The translations under genes were made by a program, and so were the position numbers. A stretch of DNA of 64,000 nt, taken from contig JAVBLY010000008.1 of the NCBI GenBank assembly GCA_031553035.1, positions 124,001 to 188,000 on the forward strand, written 5' to 3'. Positions 8,437 through 16,369 of this stretch are shown piece after piece. The first letter of the stretch is position 1. Every line of letters starts with the position of its first letter. This DNA comes from JAVBLY01 sp031553035. Lineage in GTDB: Bacteria > Bacillota > Clostridia > Peptostreptococcales > Anaerovoracaceae. The notes under the pieces are model-generated. The model saw nothing but the letters and a program-made list of their open reading frames with translations, ran no database searches and was not told where the DNA came from.

Positions 8437-8527
8437 GGAGAAGTACTCAAGAGGCTCAAGAGGACGGTTTGCTAAATCGTTAGGCTGGGTGACCGGTGCG
8501 TGGGTTCGAATCCCACCTTCTCCGCCA
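8437..8527 (+). tRNA. tRNA-Ser(GCT)
   Basis: Acceptor GGAGAAG / CTTCTCC, anticodon loop TTGCTAA, long variable arm, CCA encoded. Its T-arm is identical to that of tRNA-Ser(TGA). Confidence 0.97.
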
Positions 8528-8582
8528 GAAATAAGCTTTTCTGAATGATAACCAAGAATATGAATTCTACTGATTTAATAAT

Positions 8583-8727
8583 GTGGGATTCGAACCCGAA
8601 AGGGCTTGGAGCGTGAAGAAAAGCATCGTAGATGCTTTCTAGCGAACAAGGTTCGCAGGCTTCTTCCGAAGCCAAGAACGGCAGCTGCGACGGAGGAGCA
8701 GGTGTGTAAATCCCACCTTCTCCGCCA
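8583..8727 (+). repeat. tRNA-linked structured unit C (Ser-GCT copy)
   Basis: A 145-bp near-copy of unit B placed after tRNA-Ser(GCT). Its tail ends CCACCTTCTCCGCCA, matching tRNA-Ser(GCT) (CTTCTCC) and not tRNA-Ser(TGA) (CCTCTCC), so the tail follows the local tRNA. Closing stem 8583-8590 / 8709-8716. The third hairpin is GGCTTC/GAAGCC, where unit B has a G-U pair. The unit is again flanked by a direct repeat with a period of exactly 200 bp (8511 and 8711). Confidence 0.85.
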
Positions 8728-8782
8728 GAAATAAGCTTTTCTGAATGATAACCAAGAATATGAATTCTACTGATTTAATAAT

Positions 8783-8828
8783 GTGGGATTCGAACCCGAA
8801 AGGGCTTGGAGCGTGAAGAAAAGCATCG
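8783..8828 (+). repeat. Truncated head of a tRNA-linked unit (C')
   Basis: Copy of the unit C head ending at GCATCG, followed by about 30 bp of unrelated sequence and tRNA-Trp. Third case of a full unit followed by a linker and a bare head. Confidence 0.8.
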
Positions 8829-8859
8829 CAGGATTTGCCAGCGGATTTTGCGAGATCGT

Positions 8860-8935
8860 AGGGGTATAGCTCAGTTGGTAGAGCGATAGTCTCCAAAACT
8901 ATGCGCCGAGGGTTCAAGTCCTTCTACCCCTGCCA
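8860..8935 (+). tRNA. tRNA-Trp(CCA)
   Basis: Acceptor AGGGGTA / TACCCCT, anticodon loop CTCCAAA, CCA encoded. Confidence 0.97.
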
Positions 8936-8963
8936 ATTTAACATCATAGGTATTGACTGAGAT

Positions 8964-9040
8964 CGGGGTGTAGCGCAGCTTGGTAGCGCAACTGCTTTGG
9001 GAGCAGTGGGTCGCACGTTCAAATCGTGTCACCCCGACCA
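8964..9040 (+). tRNA. tRNA-Pro(TGG)
   Basis: Acceptor CGGGGTG / CACCCCG, anticodon loop TTTGGGA, CCA encoded. Confidence 0.97.
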
Positions 9041-9045
9041 TATTA

Positions 9046-9122
9046 GGGCCTTTAGCTCAGTTGGTTAGAGCGTCCGGCTCATAACCGGCAGGTCCGGGGT
9101 TCAAGTCCCTGAAGGCCCACCA
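9046..9122 (+). tRNA. tRNA with CAT anticodon (Met elongator or Ile2)
   Basis: Acceptor GGGCCTT / AAGGCCC, anticodon loop CTCATAA, CCA encoded. Not an initiator tRNA, since the first pair is a matched G-C. The GGNCCTTTAGCTCAG body resembles bacterial tRNA-Ile2, whose C34 becomes lysidine, so Ile(ATA) decoding is a real alternative to elongator Met. Confidence 0.93.
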
Positions 9123-9123
9123 A

Positions 9124-9159
9124 ATGTAAAAAACATCCATTTATGGATGTTTTTTACAT
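9124..9159 (+). terminator. Terminator at the end of the tRNA array
   Basis: A perfect 17-bp stem (9124-9140 with 9143-9159, core AACATCCAT / ATGGATGTT) with a two-base loop and six T in the right arm. Confidence 0.9.
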
Positions 9160-9175
9160 CTATTTACGATTTAGT

Positions 9176-9202
9176 GAGATTTGAATCCGTAAGGGCATCC
9201 GA
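9176..9202 (+). repeat. Degenerate head of a tRNA-linked unit (E)
   Basis: GAGATTTGAATCCGTAAGGGC matches the unit head pattern. Compared with the inverted T-arm of the last tRNA (loop TTCAA there), it carries TTGAA instead of the TTCGAA seen in the Arg and Ser copies, so it appears derived from this tRNA. Confidence 0.5.
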
Positions 9203-9221
9203 ACCAAAATAGCAGAATATT

Positions 9222-10346
9222 TTATTCTACGTATTTTATGAACTGCTTATTGAGATTTTTCGGTAATGGAATGTTGTAACTTCTGAAAACCGGTTCTTTG
9301 CCATCATTTCCCGATTCTGCTGTATAATCACCTATAGTCAAATATAACTGATCATCTAAAACCAACATTGTCGGTGAATATAAACATAGTACGCCATCTT
9401 CTTTACTTGACACAAAATAAAAAAGCTCCTCACTGCCATCACCATTATCATCAACAATTTTTACATTGTCTTTTTCCGTATAATATTCGAGGGTGTAATA
9501 ATATGAACAGAAATCATAGAATGCTTCCATAGTCTTTTCGTCAATATCCATTATTTTTTTATCAACTATTGGTTCCCCAATTCCGTTATCTTCTCCAACA
9601 TAGTAAATATTATTTTTTTGATCAAGATATTGATTTACATATTTATCGAACACATTTTCTTTAACATAAAGCATTTCGTTGTCTATAAATAGAAAATCTG
9701 GATGATTCTCAATTTCGTAGACGTTTTGATCGGTAGTAATACCATAGAGTAGCCGATTCATGAATGGAATAAGCCCCGTATCGTTTGTTCCATAAATGTT
9801 TGCTACGGGTTTGCTTAATACCAAATCTCCATATGCTGTCCCATACATATAAGAATTATAGCCGGAAATGTCGGCTGGATCATAGAAAGCTCCACGTTCG
9901 ATTTTAAATTTTTTGTCATCTTCATTATTGTGTTTTTCTCTTAATTGTTGTTGGCGTTCTTTTATTTTGTTTAGAAATACACTATCAATAAAATTTGTTT
10001 CTGAAATTTCACCCCATAATAGAACATATTTTTCACCTTCAAAAGTAAATGATTTGCCCCCATCAGCATTAGATGAGTCATAATATATTTTATTATGAGT
10101 ATTTACATATCCTTCATTGAAATTTGGCGAGATTCGTGTTGTTATTTGCATATAGAGGATAAAGATTAGAACTAATAAACATAAAACAAATAGCATTTTA
10201 GCAATAATTTTCTCCAATTTGTCAACTGGGATACTAGCCTTTTTTCTTTTAGCAATTGAAATTCTAAGTTTTATTGCTAGGAATAATATGACAAAAAATA
10301 ATACCATCATAAAATGCACAAACCACATTAAATCTTCAGCTTCCAT
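9222..10346 (-). CDS. Unknown membrane-anchored protein with two TM helices
   Basis: 374 residues, not recognised. Two hydrophobic helices (about 7-27 and 49-68) with a basic loop RISIAKRKK between them, then a large, charged, Tyr/Asp-rich domain of about 300 residues probably outside the cell. One short stretch, VDDNGDGSEELFY, looks like an Asp-rich calcium-type loop. The gene is clearly more AT-rich than its neighbours and sits directly after the tRNA array, so it may have been acquired. No strong SD is seen before the ATG (AATAGGTG is weak), so the start is uncertain. Confidence 0.7.
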   Translation of the reverse strand: MEAEDLMWFVHFMMVLFFVILFLAIKLRISIAKRKKASIPVDKLEKIIAKMLFVLCLLVLIFILYMQITTRISPNFNEGYVNTHNKIYYDSSNADGGKSFTFEGEKYVLLWGEISETNFIDSVFLNKIKERQQQLREKHNNEDDKKFKIERGAFYDPADISGYNSYMYGTAYGDLVLSKPVANIYGTNDTGLIPFMNRLLYGITTDQNVYEIENHPDFLFIDNEMLYVKENVFDKYVNQYLDQKNNIYYVGEDNGIGEPIVDKKIMDIDEKTMEAFYDFCSYYYTLEYYTEKDNVKIVDDNGDGSEELFYFVSSKEDGVLCLYSPTMLVLDDQLYLTIGDYTAESGNDGKEPVFRSYNIPLPKNLNKQFIKYVE

Positions 10347-10474
10347 TGATGCACCTATTTCTAAAAGTATTCATATAGTTTATTCGTTCTGCAAACTGAT
10401 TATATCAAATAATAGTCTTATATGTATTATTATTTGTATTAATGAGGTTTTACCGTGCAGCTGCTGAATCAAAA

Positions 10475-11386
10475 TTAAGTCCTTGTTACTCCATGGTGTT
10501 TTCTATTCTTCTTAGACAACACACTGAATAGTATCCCAAATATGATCAGTACACCGCCAAAGACAAAGTTAATTGTAATTACTTCATTAAGCAGAACGAT
10601 TCCCAGAATGGCTGATACCAGCGGCTGTATTGGATAGAACAGAGAACATGTGGCTGCGCTGACCAGGCTCAAAGCCTTGTTCCAGAGCAGGAATGATATG
10701 GCTGTGCTGATCAGACATATGAACACAAATGAGAATATGAACATGCCGTCGATGGAATGAAATTCGACAGGCGCAAATTGATATTGCACCAGGCTGACGG
10801 GCAGTGCGAATATGCATCCGATAAGCATAGCCCATATTGTGATAACCAGGGAATCATATTTTTCAGAGACCAACCTGACGATAACTGAGCCAAGGGACCA
10901 GCAGATCACAGCACCGAAGCTTATCAATGCGCCCCATACCGAGCCAATATCATCGATTTGACCTATTATGATGACTGTTCCGAGAAGTGCGACCGCAACA
11001 GAAAAAGCTTGCTTCCTTGTGACTTTTTCCTTGAGTATGATGAGCGCCAGCACAATTATTATTACCGGATTTATTGAATTTATTAGTGATGCAAGTGATG
11101 CATCGCAGTAGTCTGTACCCAAAAGCTGTAAGCCGATACCAAGAAAATATCCAAAAAATCCTACACAGAAAACGTATTTGAAATCACTTTTTCTGATCGA
11201 CAGTCCCTTGATTTTTCCGCCTTTAAAGAAATAATATATTGATAATGCCAAAAATCCTATTAGGAACCTTATGAAGAGGAGGATAAATGGATGCATTGCG
11301 ACAAACACGTATTTTGCAAATACGTACATACTTCCCCAGATCGCAGTCGTTAGAACCAGATATATATAAGCCTTTGAATTTTTCAT
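10475..11386 (-). CDS. DMT superfamily (EamA) transporter
   Basis: 303 residues, about ten TM helices in two EamA repeats. The N-terminal YLVLTTAIWGSMYVFAKY and the LGTDYCDASLASLINSINP segment are typical of drug/metabolite exporters. The substrate cannot be told from sequence. SD CAGGAG precedes the ATG. It stands alone, divergent from the padR-type gene across about 140 bp. Confidence 0.88.
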   Translation of the reverse strand: MKNSKAYIYLVLTTAIWGSMYVFAKYVFVAMHPFILLFIRFLIGFLALSIYYFFKGGKIKGLSIRKSDFKYVFCVGFFGYFLGIGLQLLGTDYCDASLASLINSINPVIIIVLALIILKEKVTRKQAFSVAVALLGTVIIIGQIDDIGSVWGALISFGAVICWSLGSVIVRLVSEKYDSLVITIWAMLIGCIFALPVSLVQYQFAPVEFHSIDGMFIFSFVFICLISTAISFLLWNKALSLVSAATCSLFYPIQPLVSAILGIVLLNEVITINFVFGGVLIIFGILFSVLSKKNRKHHGVTRT

Positions 11387-11466
11387 TTAAACTCCTGACA
11401 GCCCACTTAAGATATGTCTATAATATCTTATGTAAATGGTTTATAGTCAAGTAAAAAGTAATTTAA

Positions 11467-11495
11467 TTGTATTTCTCGCTATTAAGTGGTACAAT
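11467..11495 (+). promoter_or_regulatory. Putative promoter of the padR-DUF1048 operon
   Basis: TTGTAT (11467-11472), 17-bp gap, TACAAT (11490-11495). Transcription would start near 11502, which excludes the far-upstream ATG at 11436 as the start of the regulator. Confidence 0.6.
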
Positions 11496-11525
11496 ATAGC
11501 AAATAAGAAAAGACGGGCATATAAA

Positions 11526-11873
11526 GTGCCGGGAAAAGGAGGGTTTGCCACGGATAATTTAACAGAAATGCTGAAAGGCGTGCTGGAAGGATGTGTTCTC
11601 GAAATCATCAGCCGAGGGAGCACCTACGGCTATGAGATCACGCGGAAGCTCAATTCCATGGGTTTTACGGACGTTGTAGACGGAACTGTTTATACAATTC
11701 TCATAAGGCTGGAAAAAAATAAACTGGTTGACATCGAGAAGAAGTCTTCCGATAAGGGACCGCCCCGAAAATTTTTTACATTAAACGATGCAGGCAAAGA
11801 AGAGCTGCGAACGTTTTGGGAAAAGTGGGAGTTTTTGTCGCTTAGGATCGATGAGTTAAAGGAGAATAAGTAA
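11526..11873 (+). CDS. PadR family transcriptional regulator
   Basis: Winged-helix repressor of PadR type; LKGVLEGCVLEIISRG, TYGYEITRKLNSMG and TVYTILIRLEKNKL are family hallmarks. The start is ambiguous. The only good SD (AAAAGGAGGG, 11534-11543) is six bases before an ACG codon at 11550, exactly where homologues start (x-DNLTEMLKG). In-frame conventional alternatives are GTG 11526, given here, and ATG 11568. It abuts two DUF1048 genes, the usual partners of this PadR subgroup, and probably represses its own operon. Confidence 0.88.
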   Translation: MPGKGGFATDNLTEMLKGVLEGCVLEIISRGSTYGYEITRKLNSMGFTDVVDGTVYTILIRLEKNKLVDIEKKSSDKGPPRKFFTLNDAGKEELRTFWEKWEFLSLRIDELKENK

Positions 11874-12230
11874 ATGAACTTTTGGGATAAAATCACCGGT
11901 AATGATATGAAAAAAGAACTTAAGACTTTCGATTCCCGTGCAGAAAAGTTGCCGCAGGATTATCAGAATGCCTGGGAAGAAATAAAAGTTTGCAGCTGGT
12001 CGTATTCGGATCTGACAGGACGGAATTTAATGCCCATATTAGGCGGCATGCTTGGCCTTCTTGAAGACGGATCAGCTGATGGACTTAGTATAAACGAAGT
12101 TTTGGGAGAGGATATCAAAGGATTTTGTGCTGCCGTTGCAGGTGAAGAAGGTGCAAAATCCTATCGTGATAAGTGGCGGGTGCAGCTGAATAACAATGTT
12201 GCCCGAAAACTTGAGAGCCTGGATAAGTAA
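11874..12230 (+). CDS. DUF1048 family protein
   Basis: 118 residues. Short, helical, soluble DUF1048 protein (FWDKITGNDMKKELK, PQDYQNAWEEIK). The family is found beside PadR regulators in Firmicutes; its molecular function is not established. The ATG directly abuts the padR stop codon, implying tight coupling. Confidence 0.88.
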   Translation: MNFWDKITGNDMKKELKTFDSRAEKLPQDYQNAWEEIKVCSWSYSDLTGRNLMPILGGMLGLLEDGSADGLSINEVLGEDIKGFCAAVAGEEGAKSYRDKWRVQLNNNVARKLESLDK

Positions 12231-12240
12231 GGGGGCAGTT

Positions 12241-12558
12241 ATGAATATTCAAGACGTAATAGAAGGAAAGAAAGCATGGCGTGCCCATAAGGCTCGTGTA
12301 AAGAAGCTGCCTGAAGACTATCAGATAGTATATAAAGAGATCCAAAACTACTTATATAAAGTAGGACCGGTGGAGCTTAATGACGGATTTGATTTGTTTG
12401 TCGGTATCGTCGATCTGTTTGAAGAAGGGGCTTCACAGGGAAAGGGCGTTCTGGAAGTGACAGGAAAAGACGTTGCTGCGTTTTGCGATGAACTGATCAA
12501 GGATTCCAAGACTTATATGGACGTATATCAGGAAAAAGTAAATCAAAAACAAAAATAA
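12241..12558 (+). CDS. DUF1048 family protein, second copy
   Basis: 105 residues, a paralogue of the preceding gene (LPEDYQIVYKEIQ, FDLFVGIVDLFEEGASQGKGVLEVTGKDVAAFCDEL). The start is set at the ATG 12241 because AAGGGGGC lies just upstream; a longer frame from 12196 would run inside the previous gene. A PadR gene followed by two DUF1048 genes is a recurrent arrangement in Clostridia. Confidence 0.87.
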   Translation: MNIQDVIEGKKAWRAHKARVKKLPEDYQIVYKEIQNYLYKVGPVELNDGFDLFVGIVDLFEEGASQGKGVLEVTGKDVAAFCDELIKDSKTYMDVYQEKVNQKQK

Positions 12559-12601
12559 TAATTCCTAAATTCAATTTAATACTTTTTAAAAGGAGGAAAA
12601 G

Positions 12602-13999
12602 ATGATTACTGATAAAAAAAGCCCTTACAGAATGGTAAATGATGAACAACTTTCAAAACTCAGAGAAAGAGAAGACAAACTTTTTTACGAGCGGACTGCT
12701 GACAGCAAAAAAGCTTTTGATGAGGCACATAAGAATCTGCTAAACGGCGTCCCAATGCCATGGATGGGTGACTGGGGAACAGATCATCCGATCTTTCTTG
12801 ATTATGCCGAAGGAAACCGTTGTTATGATATTGACGGAAACGAATATGTGGATTTTTGTCTGGGCGACACCGGTGCCATGTTTGGCCATTCTCCAAAAGC
12901 GACTGCAGATCTTGTGGCAAAAAATGTTTACAAGGGAATCACAACCATGATGCCGACATTAGATTCTCTCGAGATAGGTAAAGAACTGAGCAAACGTTTT
13001 GGGCTTCCATACTGGCAGGTTGCTATGACTGCAACCGAAGCCAACCGTTACGTTATCCGTAACTGCCGAACTCTTACGGGCAGGGGCAAGATTCTTTCCA
13101 TGAACGAAAGCTATCACGGAAGCCTGGATGAAACACTTCCCCATATCGATGAAAGCGGTAAACTTCACTTGAGATCTGAATGGGATTCAAATCCCAACGT
13201 GCCGAAAGATCTTTTGAGCAGAATAGTGGAATTCAATGACATAGAGGCACTGGAAAGAGAACTGGCATATGAGGATTGCGCTGCAGTGCTTCTGGAACCG
13301 GTCATGACAAACTGCGGTATGGTTTTGCCTATGGAAGGTTATCATGAAAAGCTCAGAGAGCTTTGTACAAAATATGGTACATATCTCATTATAGATGAAA
13401 CCCACACATTGTCCAACGGATATGGTGGATACACCAGAGCATACGGCCTTGAACCGGACTTTGTAACTTTGGGGAAATCCATTGCCGGAGGTATTCCTGT
13501 TGCTGTATATGGATTCACAAAGGAAGTAGCCGACAAAATCAATAAAACCTTTGGCCATGAAGGTGTTTCCGACCCAATGGGTATAGGCGGAACTTTGGCA
13601 GCAAACCAGTTTGCCATTGCTGCAATGAAAGAAACTTTGACAAAAGTAGCGACTGAAGAAGCTTTTGAAAAAATGTTCAGAGGTCAGGAACGATTGTCAG
13701 ATGGGCTGGATGCAATTTTGAAAAAATATGAAGTTCCATGGAGCCTGACAAGAAGTGGAGCCAGATGTGAACTGCAGTTCATGCCAACACTTCCGAAGAC
13801 CGGAACCGAAGCAAAAAATAATTTTGACTGGCAGCTGATGTATTACACGCATATATACTTAAGTAACCGCGGCATTCTGATAACTCCATTTCATAACATG
13901 ATGCTTATTTCACCGGTCACATCCGATGATGACATCGACAGACTAATTCAAGGCTGGGATGATTGTCTCAAAGAACTGGTCAGTGTAAGCACAAAATAA
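12602..13999 (+). CDS. Class III (PLP) aminotransferase, GSA-aminomutase-like
   Basis: 465 residues, fold-type I PLP enzyme. Seen: YDIDGNEYVDFCLGD, the ATEANRYVIR segment, the IIDETHT motif that binds the pyridine nitrogen, and LGKSIAGGIP with the PLP lysine (about residue 298). Sequence style resembles glutamate-1-semialdehyde aminomutase and related transaminases, but no heme genes are near; the two SDR genes downstream suggest oxidation/reduction of the carbonyl product, so a catabolic amine or amino-acid pathway is more likely. SD AAAGGAGG is strong. Confidence 0.88.
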   Translation: MITDKKSPYRMVNDEQLSKLREREDKLFYERTADSKKAFDEAHKNLLNGVPMPWMGDWGTDHPIFLDYAEGNRCYDIDGNEYVDFCLGDTGAMFGHSPKATADLVAKNVYKGITTMMPTLDSLEIGKELSKRFGLPYWQVAMTATEANRYVIRNCRTLTGRGKILSMNESYHGSLDETLPHIDESGKLHLRSEWDSNPNVPKDLLSRIVEFNDIEALERELAYEDCAAVLLEPVMTNCGMVLPMEGYHEKLRELCTKYGTYLIIDETHTLSNGYGGYTRAYGLEPDFVTLGKSIAGGIPVAVYGFTKEVADKINKTFGHEGVSDPMGIGGTLAANQFAIAAMKETLTKVATEEAFEKMFRGQERLSDGLDAILKKYEVPWSLTRSGARCELQFMPTLPKTGTEAKNNFDWQLMYYTHIYLSNRGILITPFHNMMLISPVTSDDDIDRLIQGWDDCLKELVSVSTK

Positions 14000-14016
14000 A
14001 AATGGAGGATATGAAT

Positions 14017-14805
14017 ATGAAACATTTTTCCCTGGACAAAAAAATTGCCATCGTGACAGGAGGCGGATCCGGATTGGGTCTGTCTACCGTGAAACGTTTT
14101 ATGGAAGCAGGTGCTGTTGTAACAGTTGCTGACATTTCGAATACCGCGGGGGGAATCGCCGCCGACATCGGATGTGATTTTATAAAAACAGACGTGTCAG
14201 ATGAATCAAGTGTGGAAAATCTTATGAAAAGCGTCAGTGAAAAATACGGGAAACTGGATATTTTGGTGAACAATGCAGGCATAATTATGCCTGAACAGCT
14301 TCTTGAAGATGCTGTGCTTGAAGACTTTAAGAATTTGTTCGCAGTAAATGTATACGGTGTTGTAAATGGGCTGAAATACGGAGCCAAATATGTAAGTGAC
14401 GGCGGGGTCATTTTAAATACTGCGTCTAATTCAGCAAATGGAGATTATGCCGGTTATGGTGCGTATATAGCATCAAAAAGCGCAGTAGTCGGTCTTACAA
14501 AGGCGGCAGCAGTAGAACTTGCTCACAGAAATATACGTGTAAACTGTATATGTCCGAATACCATAGATACGCCAATGGCATATGCTGAAGGATGCGAGAC
14601 TGAGTTGGCGGTTATGAAGGTGACTGCCCCTTTAGGTAGAATGTGTAAGCCGGAAGAAGGGGCCGCACTATATCACTTTCTTGCGTCGGATGATTGCCGG
14701 TATATTACCGGTGAGGATATATATATAGATGGCGGATTAAAGGCCGGCCCAAGTACCCAGCTGATAGACTGCATATTGAAAGGTCTGGGTGATGACGTTG
14801 AATAA
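14017..14805 (+). CDS. Short-chain dehydrogenase/reductase
   Basis: 262 residues, classical SDR: TGGGSGLG cofactor loop (about 12-19), NNAG (about 84), catalytic Ser in NTASNS and YGAYIASK (Tyr-x3-Lys). The start is ATG 14017: GGAGGA lies 7-8 bases upstream, whereas the ATG at 14011 is too close to it. 17 bases after the aminotransferase stop and overlapping the next SDR, so one operon. Substrate unknown. Confidence 0.9.
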   Translation: MKHFSLDKKIAIVTGGGSGLGLSTVKRFMEAGAVVTVADISNTAGGIAADIGCDFIKTDVSDESSVENLMKSVSEKYGKLDILVNNAGIIMPEQLLEDAVLEDFKNLFAVNVYGVVNGLKYGAKYVSDGGVILNTASNSANGDYAGYGAYIASKSAVVGLTKAAAVELAHRNIRVNCICPNTIDTPMAYAEGCETELAVMKVTAPLGRMCKPEEGAALYHFLASDDCRYITGEDIYIDGGLKAGPSTQLIDCILKGLGDDVE

Positions 14806-15598
14806 ACAGTTTATAGACTTTTCAGATCAGATCTGTCTGGTGACCGGCGCCGGAAGCGAAAGCGGAATAGGGTTTGCTGTAGCAAAGATCCTGGGTGAAC
14901 TTGGTGCCTGCGTTGCATTAGTGTCCACAACAGATCGTATTTTCAAAAGAGTAGAGAGGCTGGAATCCGAAGGCATCAGAGCAAAAGGTTATATAGCAAA
15001 TTTGATGGATCGGGAGGAGACCAAAAAAACGATAGCACAAATAATCACTGATTTTGGCGGGTTGCATGTACTGATCAACAATGCGGGGATGACCCAGGTC
15101 GGAGAGGAAGAAGATTTTACAGATTTTATGAATGTGACTTATGAAAGCTGGGATTCATCCATTGACCGAAATCTTAATTTGACCTTCAATGTGACAAAGG
15201 AGGCTTTGCCATTTATGGTTGATGGTAATTACGGAAGGATCGTTAATGTTTCTTCGGTGACAGGTCCTGTCGTAAGCAATCCCGGGGAAGCTGCATACAG
15301 TGCGGCAAAGGCCGCGGTAATCGGTATGGGCCGCTCTCTTGCAATCGAAGTCGGTGGTAAGAATATAACGGTAAACAATGTTCTGCCCGGCTGGATAGGA
15401 ACCGCATCTCAGACAGAGAGTGAAGCCGCCGGAGGAGAAAACACGCCTATGGGGCGAAGCGCCGACGCTGCTGAGGTGGCAAACGCAATCGTTTTTCTCG
15501 CATCTGAAAAGGCTTCATATATAACCGGAGAATCACTGGTCGTGGATGGAGGTAATACCATCCAGGAATACAAAGGTCCTAAAGAACTTTACTATTGA
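14792..15598 (+). CDS. Short-chain dehydrogenase/reductase, FabG-like
   Basis: 268 residues. TGAGSESGIG cofactor loop, INNAG, SSVTGP, YSAAKAA, and the ITGESLVVDGG ending common in FabG-type ketoreductases. The start is ATG 14792 (GTG 14789 directly before it is possible); overlaps the previous SDR by 14 bases. Two adjacent but divergent SDRs suggest two successive or alternative carbonyl substrates made by the aminotransferase. Confidence 0.9.
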   Translation: MTLNKQFIDFSDQICLVTGAGSESGIGFAVAKILGELGACVALVSTTDRIFKRVERLESEGIRAKGYIANLMDREETKKTIAQIITDFGGLHVLINNAGMTQVGEEEDFTDFMNVTYESWDSSIDRNLNLTFNVTKEALPFMVDGNYGRIVNVSSVTGPVVSNPGEAAYSAAKAAVIGMGRSLAIEVGGKNITVNNVLPGWIGTASQTESEAAGGENTPMGRSADAAEVANAIVFLASEKASYITGESLVVDGGNTIQEYKGPKELYY

Positions 15599-15678
15599 TC
15601 AAATAACAAAAAATACTTTTTTTACTTTTTGCAGTTTCTCAATGCTATACTACTTGAAAACTTTGATTGGAGGAATTT

Positions 15679-16350
15679 ATGAAAAAAAGTAATAATAAGT
15701 ATTTTTTTATTGCAGGGGGGTTACTTTTAACGTTCATATTGTTTACGGTGGCTTTGATGGCTATGGATGTCCGCTCAATCGGCCCGGATCAAAGCAGTGT
15801 AGGCCTTGGGGCATTGAATGGATTTGTGCTTAGTGAGCTTGGCGCAAACATGGTTTGGTATCGTATTACCGCCGTGATTGGGGTTCTGTCAATTATCATT
15901 GCACTAGGTTTTGCCATAGCCGGTGTAATACAATTAATAAAAAGAAAAAGCTTTAGGTATGTGGATAAAAGTATTATTGCGCTTGGTGTTTTTTATGTTA
16001 TTTTGGTAGATATATATATTTTTTTCGAATTATTTGTTGTAAATTACAGACCTATTATCATGGATGGTATATTTGAGGCATCCTATCCATCTTCTCACAC
16101 AATGATTGTGCTGTTCATAATGGGAACTGCAATGATCCAGTTTCATTTTAAAATAAAAAAGGACAACCTTAGGGTTGCAGTAAATACTTGTTTGGCCGTA
16201 CTTATTGTAATAATGATAGTCGGGAGGCTCTTATCTGGAGTTCATTGGTTTACTGACATCATAGGGGGTATTCTTCTGGGAGCAGCCCTTATCATGTTTT
16301 ATTTTATTACTGCCCAAAAGGTGACAAATGAAAAAATATATTTGTCATAA
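15679..16350 (+). CDS. PAP2 superfamily membrane phosphatase
   Basis: 223 residues, about six TM helices. PAP2 motifs are seen as YPSSHT (motif 2, usually PSGH) and GRLLSGVHWFTDIIGG (motif 3, with catalytic His and Asp). Likely hydrolyses a lipid phosphate such as undecaprenyl-PP or phosphatidate at the outer membrane face. SD GGAGG five bases from the ATG; a TTG four codons earlier is rejected. It ends 19 bases before a convergent MFS gene. Confidence 0.88.
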   Translation: MKKSNNKYFFIAGGLLLTFILFTVALMAMDVRSIGPDQSSVGLGALNGFVLSELGANMVWYRITAVIGVLSIIIALGFAIAGVIQLIKRKSFRYVDKSIIALGVFYVILVDIYIFFELFVVNYRPIIMDGIFEASYPSSHTMIVLFIMGTAMIQFHFKIKKDNLRVAVNTCLAVLIVIMIVGRLLSGVHWFTDIIGGILLGAALIMFYFITAQKVTNEKIYLS

Positions 16351-16369
16351 GTTAGCATAAATTCGTAAT

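Noticed and set aside
12559..12601. T-box or riboswitch upstream of the aminotransferase
   Set aside because: Only 43 bp of AT-rich sequence with an SD; no structure.
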